Below, piece by piece: positions 30,101 through 38,677 of a stretch of 64,000 nucleotides of DNA. Below the pieces are notes generated by a model. That model had not been told where the DNA came from and made no database searches. It saw only the letters and a program-made list of their open reading frames with translations. The first letter of the stretch is position 1, and the number at the start of each line of letters is the position of its first letter. Both the position numbers and the translations under genes were made by a program. Origin of the DNA: Gimesia sp. (lineage in GTDB: Bacteria; Planctomycetota; Planctomycetia; Planctomycetales; Planctomycetaceae); contig NZ_JAVJSQ010000029.1 of assembly GCF_040219335.1 (NCBI RefSeq), positions 496,001 to 560,000 of the forward strand, in the 5' to 3' direction.

Positions 30101-31055
30101 GTTGAATCAGGTGCCCGTCATCTCGAATGGTGAGGTAAGCGAAGGTGAGTGGATCGAGTTTTTTTCCGATGAGTCGCACGCTGCCGTCGCAAAATAAAAC
30201 GTTACCGCCTTCTTTGTGAAAACCGTAGATTCCCAGCCAGTTGTTACAGTTGACGCTGCAGTCGGTGCTGTCACCTCTCGGGGGGCGTTGTCCGGTTTCC
30301 GGATTGACTGCTCCAAAGGAAATCGATCCCCAGCCGGCCCAGGCACCGCGAGCATTAGGGCTCATGCCGAACTGTCCATCGCCGGGTTGTTTTTCCCGGT
30401 TGTACCAGGCCGCAGGACGTCCCGCCTGTTCGATCAACAGGAGTGTGTTCGAAAGCCCGTCAGTCACTTTTGAAAGGGGAAGATCCTGGTTGTCGGTCAT
30501 GGGCTGACGCTGGTTGCCGATACGCCCGTCTTGGCCCATCGCGTTGATGCCGTAACCGCTACGGGCCATCTGCACGCCATTCGACGTGATGAAATCGACG
30601 GCTGCTGCTTTGCAGGAATAGACGGTTTCCTTATTCGGGTTGAGTGACTTGGTTGAGGCCTGCGACTGAATCTGTACGAATCGCTCTGCGGGACTGGCGG
30701 GGCAGAGGAAGACCGGTAGTTGCGTTTCGACAATTTGTTTGTTGCGGGGGTCGAAGAAATCAAAGCGCGTGTCGTAAGCGGTCGCCTGGTCGTCTGTCAA
30801 GAGGTGCGGCAGGATGAAACCACCCCAGCCGCCGTAAGCATTGCCGTCATTGAATCCGGAACGACGGGGAGGCAGGCCGCCGTGAACTTTTTCGTACTCG
30901 AAGAAAGCCGTTCCCAGCTGACGCAGGCTGTGCTGACAGGATTGTTCTCGTGCGGTATCCCGGGCGACGAGCATGCCAGGCAGCAAGATGACTGTCAGAA
31001 GTGCGACACAAAGGGTCGTGACGATGACTTCCAGAAGGGTGAACCACTCTCGCAT
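30087..31055 (-). CDS. DUF1559 protein with altered prepilin-like N-terminus
   Basis: 322 residues from the ATG at 31055, which is preceded by a GAGAGAA site; the frame is open further upstream but without pilin features. The N-terminus WFTLLEVIV plus a hydrophobic helix is a type III/IV prepilin signature, except that Trp4 stands where the Gly before the cleavage site belongs. Then CQHSLRQLG, typical of DUF1559, and a C-terminal HKEGGNVLFCDGSVRLI block follow. The family forms pilin- or pseudopilin-like surface proteins of unknown role. It lies 40 bases after a canonical DUF1559 gene and overlaps the DUF1549 gene. Confidence 0.85.
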   Translation of the reverse strand: MREWFTLLEVIVTTLCVALLTVILLPGMLVARDTAREQSCQHSLRQLGTAFFEYEKVHGGLPPRRSGFNDGNAYGGWGGFILPHLLTDDQATAYDTRFDFFDPRNKQIVETQLPVFLCPASPAERFVQIQSQASTKSLNPNKETVYSCKAAAVDFITSNGVQMARSGYGINAMGQDGRIGNQRQPMTDNQDLPLSKVTDGLSNTLLLIEQAGRPAAWYNREKQPGDGQFGMSPNARGAWAGWGSISFGAVNPETGQRPPRGDSTDCSVNCNNWLGIYGFHKEGGNVLFCDGSVRLIGKKLDPLTFAYLTIRDDGHLIQHDDF

Positions 31056-31095
31056 AGGTGTTCTCTCTTTATTAAAAGGAGCGTACAAGTCTGTA

Positions 31096-32016
31096 TCAGA
31101 ATTCTCCAATGACTTCTCCGCCATTGATCGTAATGAGGGCGAAGAGGATGTTGGCATCAATCGATTCCGAGAGCATGTGAACCGAACCATCTGCGAAAGA
31201 AGCTTGTGCGCCGCCTGTATGAAAACTGTAGATTCCCTGACTGTTATTACAGTTGATGGAACAGGTCCCTACGGGGCCATCGCGGGTGACGGCATCACTG
31301 CCGAAGACCTGGACCTGAAACACCTGATAGGACGGCCAGGATCCCCAGCTGGTTGCCTGGCTCAAACCAGCATTCGATGGTTGTTTAATTCCACGAATGT
31401 AATAGTCGGGACGGCCCGCCTGTTCGGTAATCAACATGGTATTCGTCGTTCCATCTGTGATATCCCGGAACTTGCGAGTGCGGGGCAGATCGTCCATGGC
31501 TGTGATCTGGTTGTTTCCGCTTAAGCTTGAGACTCCATACAGATTGGAGCGAAAGCTGTTCGGACCGAAGTAGTCTCCTGCAATGCCTTCCGATGAAACA
31601 CCACTGACGAGAACGGTGATCGGACGCGGTCCGGGAGCAGAAGGGCACATGAAAACTTTGAGAGGTACTTTTATATTGTCTGCGTTTTCGGGGTCGTAAA
31701 AATTCTTGTTGAAATCATATCGTCCCTGCAGATTTGCCTGATCGAGATAGGGTAGAATTGAAGGACCCCATCCGCGGCGGTTTCCTGATGAAAGAATTCT
31801 ACGCGGGGGAAGAACTCTGAATGCGGATTCGTAGTTGTGCGCCGCCAGAGCAATCTGTTTGAGATTATTCTTACAACTCATCCGTCGCGCGGCTTCACGA
31901 GCCTGTTGTACGGCTGGAAGTAAAAGTGCGATCAGAATCGCGATGATGGCGATGACAACTAGCAGTTCAATCAGCGTAAAGCCGAAACGCGGTTTTCTGG
32001 TGGACAATCGGGCCAC
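31096..32016 (-). CDS. DUF1559 pilin-like protein
   Basis: 306 residues. A canonical prepilin peptidase site is present: Gly12 followed by FTLIELLVV with Glu17, then a long hydrophobic helix and the family's [21 protein letters not shown] stretch. The C-terminal H[16 protein letters not shown] block is the DUF1559 signature. Such proteins are very numerous in planctomycetes and are assumed to be processed and assembled like pseudopilins. It is the first gene in the leftward run ending with the EF-hand protein. Confidence 0.93.
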   Translation of the reverse strand: MARLSTRKPRFGFTLIELLVVIAIIAILIALLLPAVQQAREAARRMSCKNNLKQIALAAHNYESAFRVLPPRRILSSGNRRGWGPSILPYLDQANLQGRYDFNKNFYDPENADNIKVPLKVFMCPSAPGPRPITVLVSGVSSEGIAGDYFGPNSFRSNLYGVSSLSGNNQITAMDDLPRTRKFRDITDGTTNTMLITEQAGRPDYYIRGIKQPSNAGLSQATSWGSWPSYQVFQVQVFGSDAVTRDGPVGTCSINCNNSQGIYSFHTGGAQASFADGSVHMLSESIDANILFALITINGGEVIGEF

Positions 32017-32196
32017 GAAATCTGTTCCCCCTCATTTAAATGCTCATCAGGCAGGTAGCTAGAAAGATTTAACTGTCGCAACAGTTGTGCCAAACCAGTT
32101 TGTCGTTGATTCTGGTATATTTCGCAGCTTTGAAAGGGGGGGCTGCAGGTGATGTGTCGGTATGGTCGACCTGGGTGGCGAATTATTCGACGCCTG

Positions 32197-32454
32197 TCAG
32201 GAGATGAGTGTGATGACTTCTGGGGCGGTTCCCGTCTTTTTTATTTCCCGTTTCAGCTTGCTGGTCAGTCCAGCCAGAGCAATCCGTGCCTGAGTCTGTT
32301 CCACCGGATGGGTGATCTCAACTTGTTCCTGATCGGCCCGATAGCAGAATTCTCCTGAGAGGTCCCCTGCGTTAATAATATCCGGAAAAAACTGGTACCA
32401 GAAATGGTGGTTTGACTGTCGGATCAGAATAGCCTTGAAGTGTGAAATTGTCAT
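32197..32454 (-). CDS. Small unknown protein coupled to PP2C phosphatase
   Basis: 85 residues. The ATG at 32454 overlaps the phosphatase stop codon as ATGA, which speaks for a real, co-translated gene. It starts with an aromatic-rich stretch (HFKAILIRQSNHHFWYQFFPDI) and ends in a basic and then neutral tail; no membrane segment, zinc site or known motif. As RsbU-type phosphatases act on anti-sigma antagonists, a small regulatory partner is a possible role, but nothing in the sequence shows an STAS domain. I do not recognise it. Confidence 0.6.
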   Translation of the reverse strand: MTISHFKAILIRQSNHHFWYQFFPDIINAGDLSGEFCYRADQEQVEITHPVEQTQARIALAGLTSKLKREIKKTGTAPEVITLIS

Positions 32455-33950
32455 TGGTGATCCACTTCAGGAGCAGTTGTGGTAGAGCTGGAACAGGGGG
32501 CTGTCATCTCGACGAGCAGAAGCGTGATGTCATCCTGTTGAGCGCCACCTGCCCGAAACTGGGAAAGCGTTGAGCGGATCTGCTCAGCCGTTTCGCTGAC
32601 TGACAGGTGCTGACACTCCTGTAGCAAGGCGGTCAAACGTTTGCGACCAAACATTTCCCCTGCGGGGCTGTGGGTTTCGGAGACGCCGTCAGTGAGCATC
32701 AGCAGGCGGTCTCCCTGATTCAGTTGGAGACAGATTGTATTCCAGGACGTCTCCTGCTCAATTCCGACCAGGAGCCCGGTTGTTTCAGACTCGGAAATTT
32801 CTCCTGTCGAGCTGAGAATGCAGGCCGGTTCATGCCCTGCACTGGCGTATTCAATGGCATGAGTCTCAGGATGGATTGAAATCAACTGCATGGAAACGAA
32901 TTCGCCCACGGGACTGATGACAGTAAAGCGACGGTTTATGAATTCCATGATTTCCGCCGGGCAACTCGAATGTTCGCAGGCCTGGATGAGCAGGGTCTTC
33001 AGAACTGCGGCGCTCATGGCGGCTGAGATTCCATGACCGGTAATATCTGCGACACAGAACAGCCAGGCACCATCTTCGAGTTGCAGAACATCATAATAGT
33101 CACCGCCAACTTCGTCAGCGGGGTGGTAGATGGTTGCAACATCCAGGCCTGGTACATCGATTTTTCGGGGATGCAGATTCTCCTGAATCATACGTGCTTT
33201 ATTCATCTGGCGTTGGCGCACTTTCTCGACTGCAGCGAGCGAGGTACTCATCGCATTGATTTCATGAGTCAGATAATTGAGCTCCATACTGTGGAAGGTT
33301 TCCGACTGCGTTCCGAGTTCGCCCTGTCCAATGAGCTGGACGGTTTGCATTAACTGATCGAGGGGACGGGTGACAATGTAGGTCAGGGCCAGGTTGATCA
33401 TGATCCCTGTGATGAAGGCGAGCACGATGAAGCCGGTGAGGCGGTTCAGCACTTCCGATAAGACATCGCCGTACAGATTGTCTACGGTTTCAGAGACGGA
33501 GACAGTGATGCCTCCCTCACGGAATGTTCCGACCACAATTTCGGAATTATGGAAGTGGGTTAGTTTGCCGGGGGAACGGGCTGCCTGACGGATGGCTGTG
33601 ATCAGTTCCTCTGATTGACCTGCGTCGGAGATGGCGGGGCGTTCCGGTTTTTCAAATGTAATTAAGATGTGATGTTCCGGGGCATGGATCTCCTGCATCT
33701 GGCGATGGATGGTATTGATATATTTCTGAATTTCGGTTCGTTCTTCCTGCTGCATTTCCAGAATGGTGGGGAGGATGGTGGCAGCTTCTTCTTCGAGAGC
33801 GATGCGTTTGTCATTCAGGCGGGCTGCGAGATCGCGCTGGTAGGAGAAGAGCAGAAAAACAACCACAAAAATTCCCAGTACCATGTTCACGACCAGCAGA
33901 AGCTGGAAACGAATTGTTCGTTTTACCGGTGGCATTTGTGGGGGCTTCAT
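32451..33950 (-). CDS. Membrane PP2C-type (SpoIIE/RsbU) serine phosphatase with HAMP domain
   Basis: 499 residues: transmembrane helix about 16-36, an extracytoplasmic sensor segment, a second helix about 175-197, a HAMP linker (RPLDQLMQTVQLIGQGELG), a short coiled part and a C-terminal PP2C domain. Metal-binding Asp residues are seen in EVGGDYYDV, CVADITGHG and MLTDGVSE. Such proteins sense an outside cue and dephosphorylate anti-sigma-factor antagonists or similar Ser/Thr-phosphorylated proteins. No STAS antagonist or HATPase anti-sigma gene lies nearby; only the coupled 85-residue protein follows. Confidence 0.9.
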   Translation of the reverse strand: MKPPQMPPVKRTIRFQLLLVVNMVLGIFVVVFLLFSYQRDLAARLNDKRIALEEEAATILPTILEMQQEERTEIQKYINTIHRQMQEIHAPEHHILITFEKPERPAISDAGQSEELITAIRQAARSPGKLTHFHNSEIVVGTFREGGITVSVSETVDNLYGDVLSEVLNRLTGFIVLAFITGIMINLALTYIVTRPLDQLMQTVQLIGQGELGTQSETFHSMELNYLTHEINAMSTSLAAVEKVRQRQMNKARMIQENLHPRKIDVPGLDVATIYHPADEVGGDYYDVLQLEDGAWLFCVADITGHGISAAMSAAVLKTLLIQACEHSSCPAEIMEFINRRFTVISPVGEFVSMQLISIHPETHAIEYASAGHEPACILSSTGEISESETTGLLVGIEQETSWNTICLQLNQGDRLLMLTDGVSETHSPAGEMFGRKRLTALLQECQHLSVSETAEQIRSTLSQFRAGGAQQDDITLLLVEMTAPCSSSTTTAPEVDHQ

Positions 33951-34298
33951 GTCGATCGCAGGTATTGACCTTGAGGCGGGCTGGGTTGAAGAAGTTATGA
34001 AAGTCTTCCCACTCTTTTAGTGTTGCGAGGAGTAAAACACAACAGTCTGTCTGGCTGAATGGTCTGCTGCTGATCTGTAATATCAAGTGAAATGAATATC
34101 TGAACAAATTCTCAAATTTATCAATAGTCATCTTTACAGTTCATGTTGCTGAGGTATGTTCTAAATAAGATCTTGATATTCAGGCTGCGCTCTGTACCTG
34201 CATGGATTCCAACTCATTTCCCCCATTTCCATGTTCAATGTCAGCATACATTGTTTTCCGTCCGGGTACGCGCCTGCGCGCTGGAAAGGACTTGTATC
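33951..34298. other. Intergenic region between divergent genes
   Basis: 348 bases between the PP2C gene and the lipoprotein gene. A 9-base inverted repeat (AATATCAAG at 34079-34087, its complement at 34172-34180) frames an AT-rich stretch. An open frame reaches back to 34143 but lacks a ribosome site. Nothing else is seen. Confidence 0.4.
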
Positions 34299-34682
34299 AT
34301 GCGTCTGCTGTTACTCCTGGTGTTTGTGTTACTGACTTCTGTTTCGGCTGGTTGCAGCAGCCATGGTGCCGATATGCCCGAACTGGGGCAGGTGCATGGA
34401 AAGGTAACGCTGGATGGTCAGCCGCTCTCTGGCGTGAATCTGCTGTTCGAGCCAGAAACGGGGCGCACTTCCCGGGCTACTACGCAAGAGGATGGAAGCT
34501 ACTCAGCCCAATATCTGATTGATGAAGCCGGTGTCAAAGTGGGGCCCAGTGTGGTGCGACTGGAGTGGGGCATTGATGCCAGCGGCCCCAAGATCCCGGC
34601 GAAATACGGGACAAAGAGTGAATTAAAACTGGATGTGCAACCGGGAGACAACGTGTTCGATATCGAAATGAAATCAAAGTAA
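34299..34682 (+). CDS. Small lipoprotein with carboxypeptidase-regulatory-like fold
   Basis: 127 residues from the ATG at 34299, which has GGAAAGGA eight bases upstream; the longer frame is rejected for lack of one. A leucine-rich signal ends in SVSAGC, a lipobox. The mature part (HGKVTLDGQPLSGVNLLFEPE ... TTQEDGSYSA) matches the beta-sandwich of carboxypeptidase regulatory-like domains, a family very common beside DUF1559 genes in planctomycetes. It probably sits in a membrane as a companion of the following pilin-like protein, 78 bases downstream. Confidence 0.82.
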   Translation: MRLLLLLVFVLLTSVSAGCSSHGADMPELGQVHGKVTLDGQPLSGVNLLFEPETGRTSRATTQEDGSYSAQYLIDEAGVKVGPSVVRLEWGIDASGPKIPAKYGTKSELKLDVQPGDNVFDIEMKSK

Positions 34683-34760
34683 TGTTCGCGAAGAGACTGC
34701 TGCGTTCTCAATGAGTGGTATGCTTCGTTTCAGTGTTTTGAGATAAAGAGGAGCGTCGAC

Positions 34761-35804
34761 ATGAGTCAGTCTGGAAGCTTGAGAAAACGTGGGTTCACAT
34801 TGATTGAACTGCTGGTGGTGATTGCCATTATAGCAATCCTGATCGCGCTGTTGCTGCCTGCGGTTCAGCAGGCACGTGAGGCAGCACGACGTTCGACCTG
34901 CAAAAACAGTATGAAGCAGATCGGACTGGCGATGCAGAACTATCACGATGTGCACAACACCTTTCCTCCAGGATATGTCACTAAAACGCACTGCAGTTCT
35001 GCTTCGGTCTGGTCTGGCTGCAATCAGGGGGAACTGGGTGTTTACGGCTGGGGGGCGTTTATACTGCCCTTTATCGATCAGGCTCCCTTGTACAATCTGC
35101 TTAATATTGGTGGTGTGACGCTGGATCAGAATCTGGCGAATGCCAGTACTCGACAGGCATTGCAGCAGCCATTGGCTATTTTTCTCTGTCCCTCAGATCC
35201 GGGGCCGAGCCTTAACGACTACGTTTCCGGTACGAACAATTATAATTTTACAGTTACAGATGGAACGACACCCTATCAGATTGCCCGTTCCGATTATGTG
35301 ATGGTGGCCAATGCCTGGGACAGTACGACGCCTCCCGTATATTCCGTTTCCTATGGCGCGGCACATGGAATTGGATACGCGAATTCCCGGGTTCGTTTTC
35401 GGGATATCATCGATGGTAGCAGCAACACCATTCTGGTTGGCGAACGAGCTTACATTTATAAGAGTACAAATAAGGTGGGTGGCGCCAATGTGATTGGCTT
35501 TTCCGGATCGAATAATACCCAGAGCAGCAGTTATGCCCGCAAGGGAAATGGCATGGCGGTGCTGGGGCTGACGTATAACGGTATCAATGCATTGGCGGGA
35601 GCCGAGCATGATGTGCGAGGATTCAGCAGTAATCATGTTGGTGGGGCGCATTTTGTTTTCTGCGATGGATCGGTGCATTTCCTCAGTGAGAACATTGATT
35701 ACAAGAAAGGATCGGTGTCCACGGCCAATTATCTGCAGAACATCAATTCCACGTTTCAAAGGCTGGCGGTTCGAGATGATGGCCAGGTGGTTGGTGAATT
35801 CTAA
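34761..35804 (+). CDS. DUF1559 pilin-like protein
   Basis: 347 residues with a canonical prepilin site (Gly11, then FTLIELLVV with Glu16), a hydrophobic helix and [21 protein letters not shown]. The body has the family's DGTTPYQIARSDYV and SSNTILVGERA stretches and ends with the NHVGGAHFVFCDGSVHFLSE block. It is paired with the upstream lipoprotein and ends before a hairpin. It is the third DUF1559 copy within 5 kb but belongs to a different transcription unit from the other two. Confidence 0.93.
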   Translation: MSQSGSLRKRGFTLIELLVVIAIIAILIALLLPAVQQAREAARRSTCKNSMKQIGLAMQNYHDVHNTFPPGYVTKTHCSSASVWSGCNQGELGVYGWGAFILPFIDQAPLYNLLNIGGVTLDQNLANASTRQALQQPLAIFLCPSDPGPSLNDYVSGTNNYNFTVTDGTTPYQIARSDYVMVANAWDSTTPPVYSVSYGAAHGIGYANSRVRFRDIIDGSSNTILVGERAYIYKSTNKVGGANVIGFSGSNNTQSSSYARKGNGMAVLGLTYNGINALAGAEHDVRGFSSNHVGGAHFVFCDGSVHFLSENIDYKKGSVSTANYLQNINSTFQRLAVRDDGQVVGEF

Positions 35805-35841
35805 TTTCTGATCAACGGTGGTGCCCCACATGTATAAACGA

Positions 35842-35880
35842 AATCACCAGCAGGGGAATGGTTTCCCGCTGCTGGTGATT
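35842..35880. terminator. Hairpin between convergent genes (probable terminator)
   Basis: A long stem (arms starting at 35842 and ending at 35880, 17-18 bases with one bulge) lies 37 bases after the DUF1559 stop and 25 bases from the end of the convergent gene. No T tract follows, so termination is likely but not of textbook form. Confidence 0.55.
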
Positions 35881-35905
35881 GAATTGTGATCGTCTCTGGT
35901 TGAGA

Positions 35906-37156
35906 TCAGTTGACCGAACCCTCTTTAGGCTGAGCGGCAACTTTCTTGACCGACTGCCACTGTTTGAACTGAGGGGACGCAGTAAACTTATCAAAGTTGT
36001 CCAGTTCGCTCAGGTCGAGGTCTTCGTAGGCAAAACCGAACTTGTTGTTGAGAACATCAAGGTATTTGATACTCGCATCGAACTGTCCCTGCATGACCGA
36101 AAGATTGATCAGGTGCAGGTAAGGCTGCAGCAGGTCTGGTTCGAGCTCAGACGCTTTACTGGCGTATTTTCCTGCGAGGTTGTGATCTCCCATTTCAATC
36201 AATACTCCGGCCCGTACTGAATAGAGGTAAGGATCGGTGGTTTTGATGGCAGCCGTCAGGCGATCGATGCTTTCGAGGGCCTGTTTGTATTGTTTGGTCA
36301 TTGAGAAATAATCTATGCTGAGCAGTTCTGCTGCCGGGTCCTGTGGGTGATATTTCCGATAGGCGCCTAGTACAGACTGGTATTTTTTATCGTTCTCAGT
36401 TTCGATCGTGTTCTGAGCCAGGAAGAGCAGGACGATTTTCTCGTTTTTGTACTCGTTCGGGAGTTGTGTGTATGTCTGGAATGGATCTGTTTTATCAGTT
36501 GCTGCTGTCAGGAAGTCGTACCGCTTTTTCTGGTTAATGATCCGGCTCTTTTCCTGATCGCTGAGTTTATCTTTGACGTCCAGATGTGCTTTATAGATTT
36601 CGGGCAGGTAAAGTCGCTGCAGGGACTGGGAAATCAGTTCGCCTGTTGACAGGCTGTCGATGTCGACAATTTTCAGTTCGCCGGAGGCCTGCTTCTCGAT
36701 GATCAGGGCCTGGTAGTTCAATGTCCAGTCGGGACGCAGGAAGCGGAAAATGACTTTGAACTGGTTGTCTTCCTTACGCATCGCGAGGAAGCGGTAATCT
36801 GCTCCGCTACCGACTTCGGCCAGAATCTCGGAATCAATCCCCTGGTTATTTTCAGAGTAGGCGGTTTCCAGCTGCTTGCGGACCGGCTGGATAGCCTCTT
36901 TGACGGCTGGATTCTGTTCGTAGTCCCCCAACACCCGATTGATGAAGGTGGTCCAGTCAAACAGGGCGCGGAATTTGGCAGCGTCCTGCGAATAGGCGGT
37001 CAGCTGAATTTCCTTACCGAAAGCCTGCAATTCCTGAGGTGTCATGGGCCCGGGAGCTGCTGACAGGTGTTCAGTTGATGCGAAGCTGGTTGCCAGGACG
37101 GTGATGGCGACGAGCAGGGACTGGAAAAAGGGGCGATTGATACGATGATCCGTCAT
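35906..37156 (-). CDS. Secreted/periplasmic TPR-like protein
   Basis: 416 residues with a signal peptide (hydrophobic about 12-28, cleavage near LSAAPG). The C-terminal third has tetratricopeptide-like helices (AELLSIDYFSMTKQYKQALES, LYSVRAGVLIEMGDHNLAGKYA). The N-terminal part, about 40-200, reads like an independent domain around residues LFDWTTFINRVLGDYEQN, a type seen in stress-response-like secreted proteins, but I cannot name it. It diverges from the rpmF-plsX group, with 280 bases between. Confidence 0.65.
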   Translation of the reverse strand: MTDHRINRPFFQSLLVAITVLATSFASTEHLSAAPGPMTPQELQAFGKEIQLTAYSQDAAKFRALFDWTTFINRVLGDYEQNPAVKEAIQPVRKQLETAYSENNQGIDSEILAEVGSGADYRFLAMRKEDNQFKVIFRFLRPDWTLNYQALIIEKQASGELKIVDIDSLSTGELISQSLQRLYLPEIYKAHLDVKDKLSDQEKSRIINQKKRYDFLTAATDKTDPFQTYTQLPNEYKNEKIVLLFLAQNTIETENDKKYQSVLGAYRKYHPQDPAAELLSIDYFSMTKQYKQALESIDRLTAAIKTTDPYLYSVRAGVLIEMGDHNLAGKYASKASELEPDLLQPYLHLINLSVMQGQFDASIKYLDVLNNKFGFAYEDLDLSELDNFDKFTASPQFKQWQSVKKVAAQPKEGSVN

Positions 37157-37270
37157 GTCAATTCTCGATCTTCCTGATCTTGTGGCTGGTGATGATGTAT
37201 ACTGATGTCTTGTCAGGTGTCACAAACAAAAAATATCATTTTTGATATCGTCTGATGTGTGCCCTGTAGC

Positions 37271-37300
37271 TTGACAGTTGTTTTAAAAATTGCGTAGTAT
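37271..37300 (+). promoter_or_regulatory. Sigma-70-type promoter upstream of rpmF-plsX-fabD
   Basis: A perfect -35 box TTGACA (37271-37276) and a -10-like TAGTAT (37295-37300) are separated by 18 bases, about 130 bases before the rpmF ATG. Confidence 0.55.
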
Positions 37301-37436
37301 GTGCGATTCCTGTCAGAAAGGTGGGTGGGAGAGATCCCGGTGCGCTCACTGAATGATAATAATGCTGTCAATATGCAGTAAGTTGTTTTTCTAATACAGT
37401 TTAAGTTAAGTCAGGTGTTTTAAGGCGGTCTGATTC

Positions 37437-37616
37437 ATGGCAGTTCCAAAAAGACGGATGTCAAAATCCAACTCTCGTAAGAGACGTAGTCACAATGGTG
37501 TAAAGGCTGGCAAGCCTACCTATTGCCCCCAATGTGGTACCGCGTCCCCTTCTCATGCCATTTGCCCTCACTGTGGTTTCTATCAGGGGCGAACCATCGT
37601 TGATACTGAGGACTAA
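37437..37616 (+). CDS. rpmF: Ribosomal protein bL32
   Basis: 59 residues starting MAVPKRRMSKSNSRKRR, the classic opening of bL32, a large-subunit protein. The zinc-ribbon pair CPQC and CPHC (Cys29, Cys32, Cys43, Cys46, approximately) is intact, so this is the zinc-binding C+ form. It lies 6 bases before plsX, the arrangement seen in many bacteria where rpmF leads the fatty-acid genes and links ribosome and lipid synthesis. Confidence 0.96.
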   Translation: MAVPKRRMSKSNSRKRRSHNGVKAGKPTYCPQCGTASPSHAICPHCGFYQGRTIVDTED

Positions 37617-37622
37617 GCACCC

Positions 37623-38624
37623 ATGCGGATTGCACTGGATGCAATGGGGGGAGATTTTGCCCCTGAACCGAACATAAAGGGAGCGATCGACGCATTGCAG
37701 GCGGAACCCGCTCTGGAAGTGGTGCTGGTGGGTCCGCAGGATCTTCTTGAATCACAGATTGAGGCTTCCGGTTACAGCGGAGATCGTCTGTCGATCGTGC
37801 ATGCCAGTCAGGTGGTGGGGATGGAAGAAAAACCCACCGAAGCCATGCGGCAAAAGCCTGACAGCTCTATCTCGGTCTGCTGGAAACTGATGGCGGCGCA
37901 CGAAGTAGATGCAGTTGTCAGTGCAGGCAATACCGGTGCGGTAGTCGCATCGGGTTTGAAGACGCGGCTCTTTCTGAAAGAAGTTAAGCGTCCCGGGATT
38001 GCCGTCACGCTGCCAACTGTGGCTGGCCACGCTGTTCTGATGGACGTTGGGGCAAACCCTTCTGCTCGTCCGGCGCACCTGTATCAGTATGCAGTCATGG
38101 GCGAGATCTATGCACGCGAAGTGCTGGGCGTGGCATCACCTAAGGTTGGTCTGATCAATATCGGCAGTGAAGACGTTAAGGGGAACGATCTCTATCGTGA
38201 TACCTATCGTCTGCTAAACGACAGCCCGCTTAAAGGGAGCTTCGTAGGTAACGTCGAAGGGCGGGGCTTATACCAGGGAGAGGCAGACGTTCTGATCTGC
38301 GAAGGTTTCGTCGGAAATGTGGTGCTCAAAGTCAGCGAAGGTATGGCTGAATTCCTGATGAAGGAAGCGTCACAGCAGATTCTGGGGAGCCTCGATCAGG
38401 AGAAGGGGCAGGCATTGCAGGCGTTTCAGGAGATGGCCAAGCGATTCCGCTATCATGAGACAGGCGGAGCTCCGCTGCTGGGAATTGACGGGATTTGCAT
38501 TATCTGTCATGGTTCCAGTGATGCCCACTCTATCACGAATGCCTTGAAAGGAAGTATCATGTTCAAGGATCGTGGCATCAATTCCCAGATCGCCGAACAT
38601 CTGGCTCAAAAGCCGGTAGCTTAA
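37623..38624 (+). CDS. plsX: Phosphate acyltransferase PlsX
   Basis: 333 residues, the normal length. Opens with MRIALDAMGGDFAPE, then VSAGNTGAVVASG, LMDVGANPSARP, VGLINIGSEDVKG and DVLICEGFVGNVVLK, all family signatures. PlsX turns acyl-ACP into acyl-phosphate for PlsY, the first step of phospholipid synthesis. It lies between rpmF and fabD in one transcription unit. Confidence 0.96.
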   Translation: MRIALDAMGGDFAPEPNIKGAIDALQAEPALEVVLVGPQDLLESQIEASGYSGDRLSIVHASQVVGMEEKPTEAMRQKPDSSISVCWKLMAAHEVDAVVSAGNTGAVVASGLKTRLFLKEVKRPGIAVTLPTVAGHAVLMDVGANPSARPAHLYQYAVMGEIYAREVLGVASPKVGLINIGSEDVKGNDLYRDTYRLLNDSPLKGSFVGNVEGRGLYQGEADVLICEGFVGNVVLKVSEGMAEFLMKEASQQILGSLDQEKGQALQAFQEMAKRFRYHETGGAPLLGIDGICIICHGSSDAHSITNALKGSIMFKDRGINSQIAEHLAQKPVA

Positions 38625-38677
38625 TATAGCGGCGTCATAACTAGATCAGCGCAAGTTCAATTTAGAGGGATCGACCC

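Noticed and set aside
34079-34180. 9-base inverted repeat separated by 84 bases
   Set aside because: Short, AT-rich and widely spaced; likely chance.
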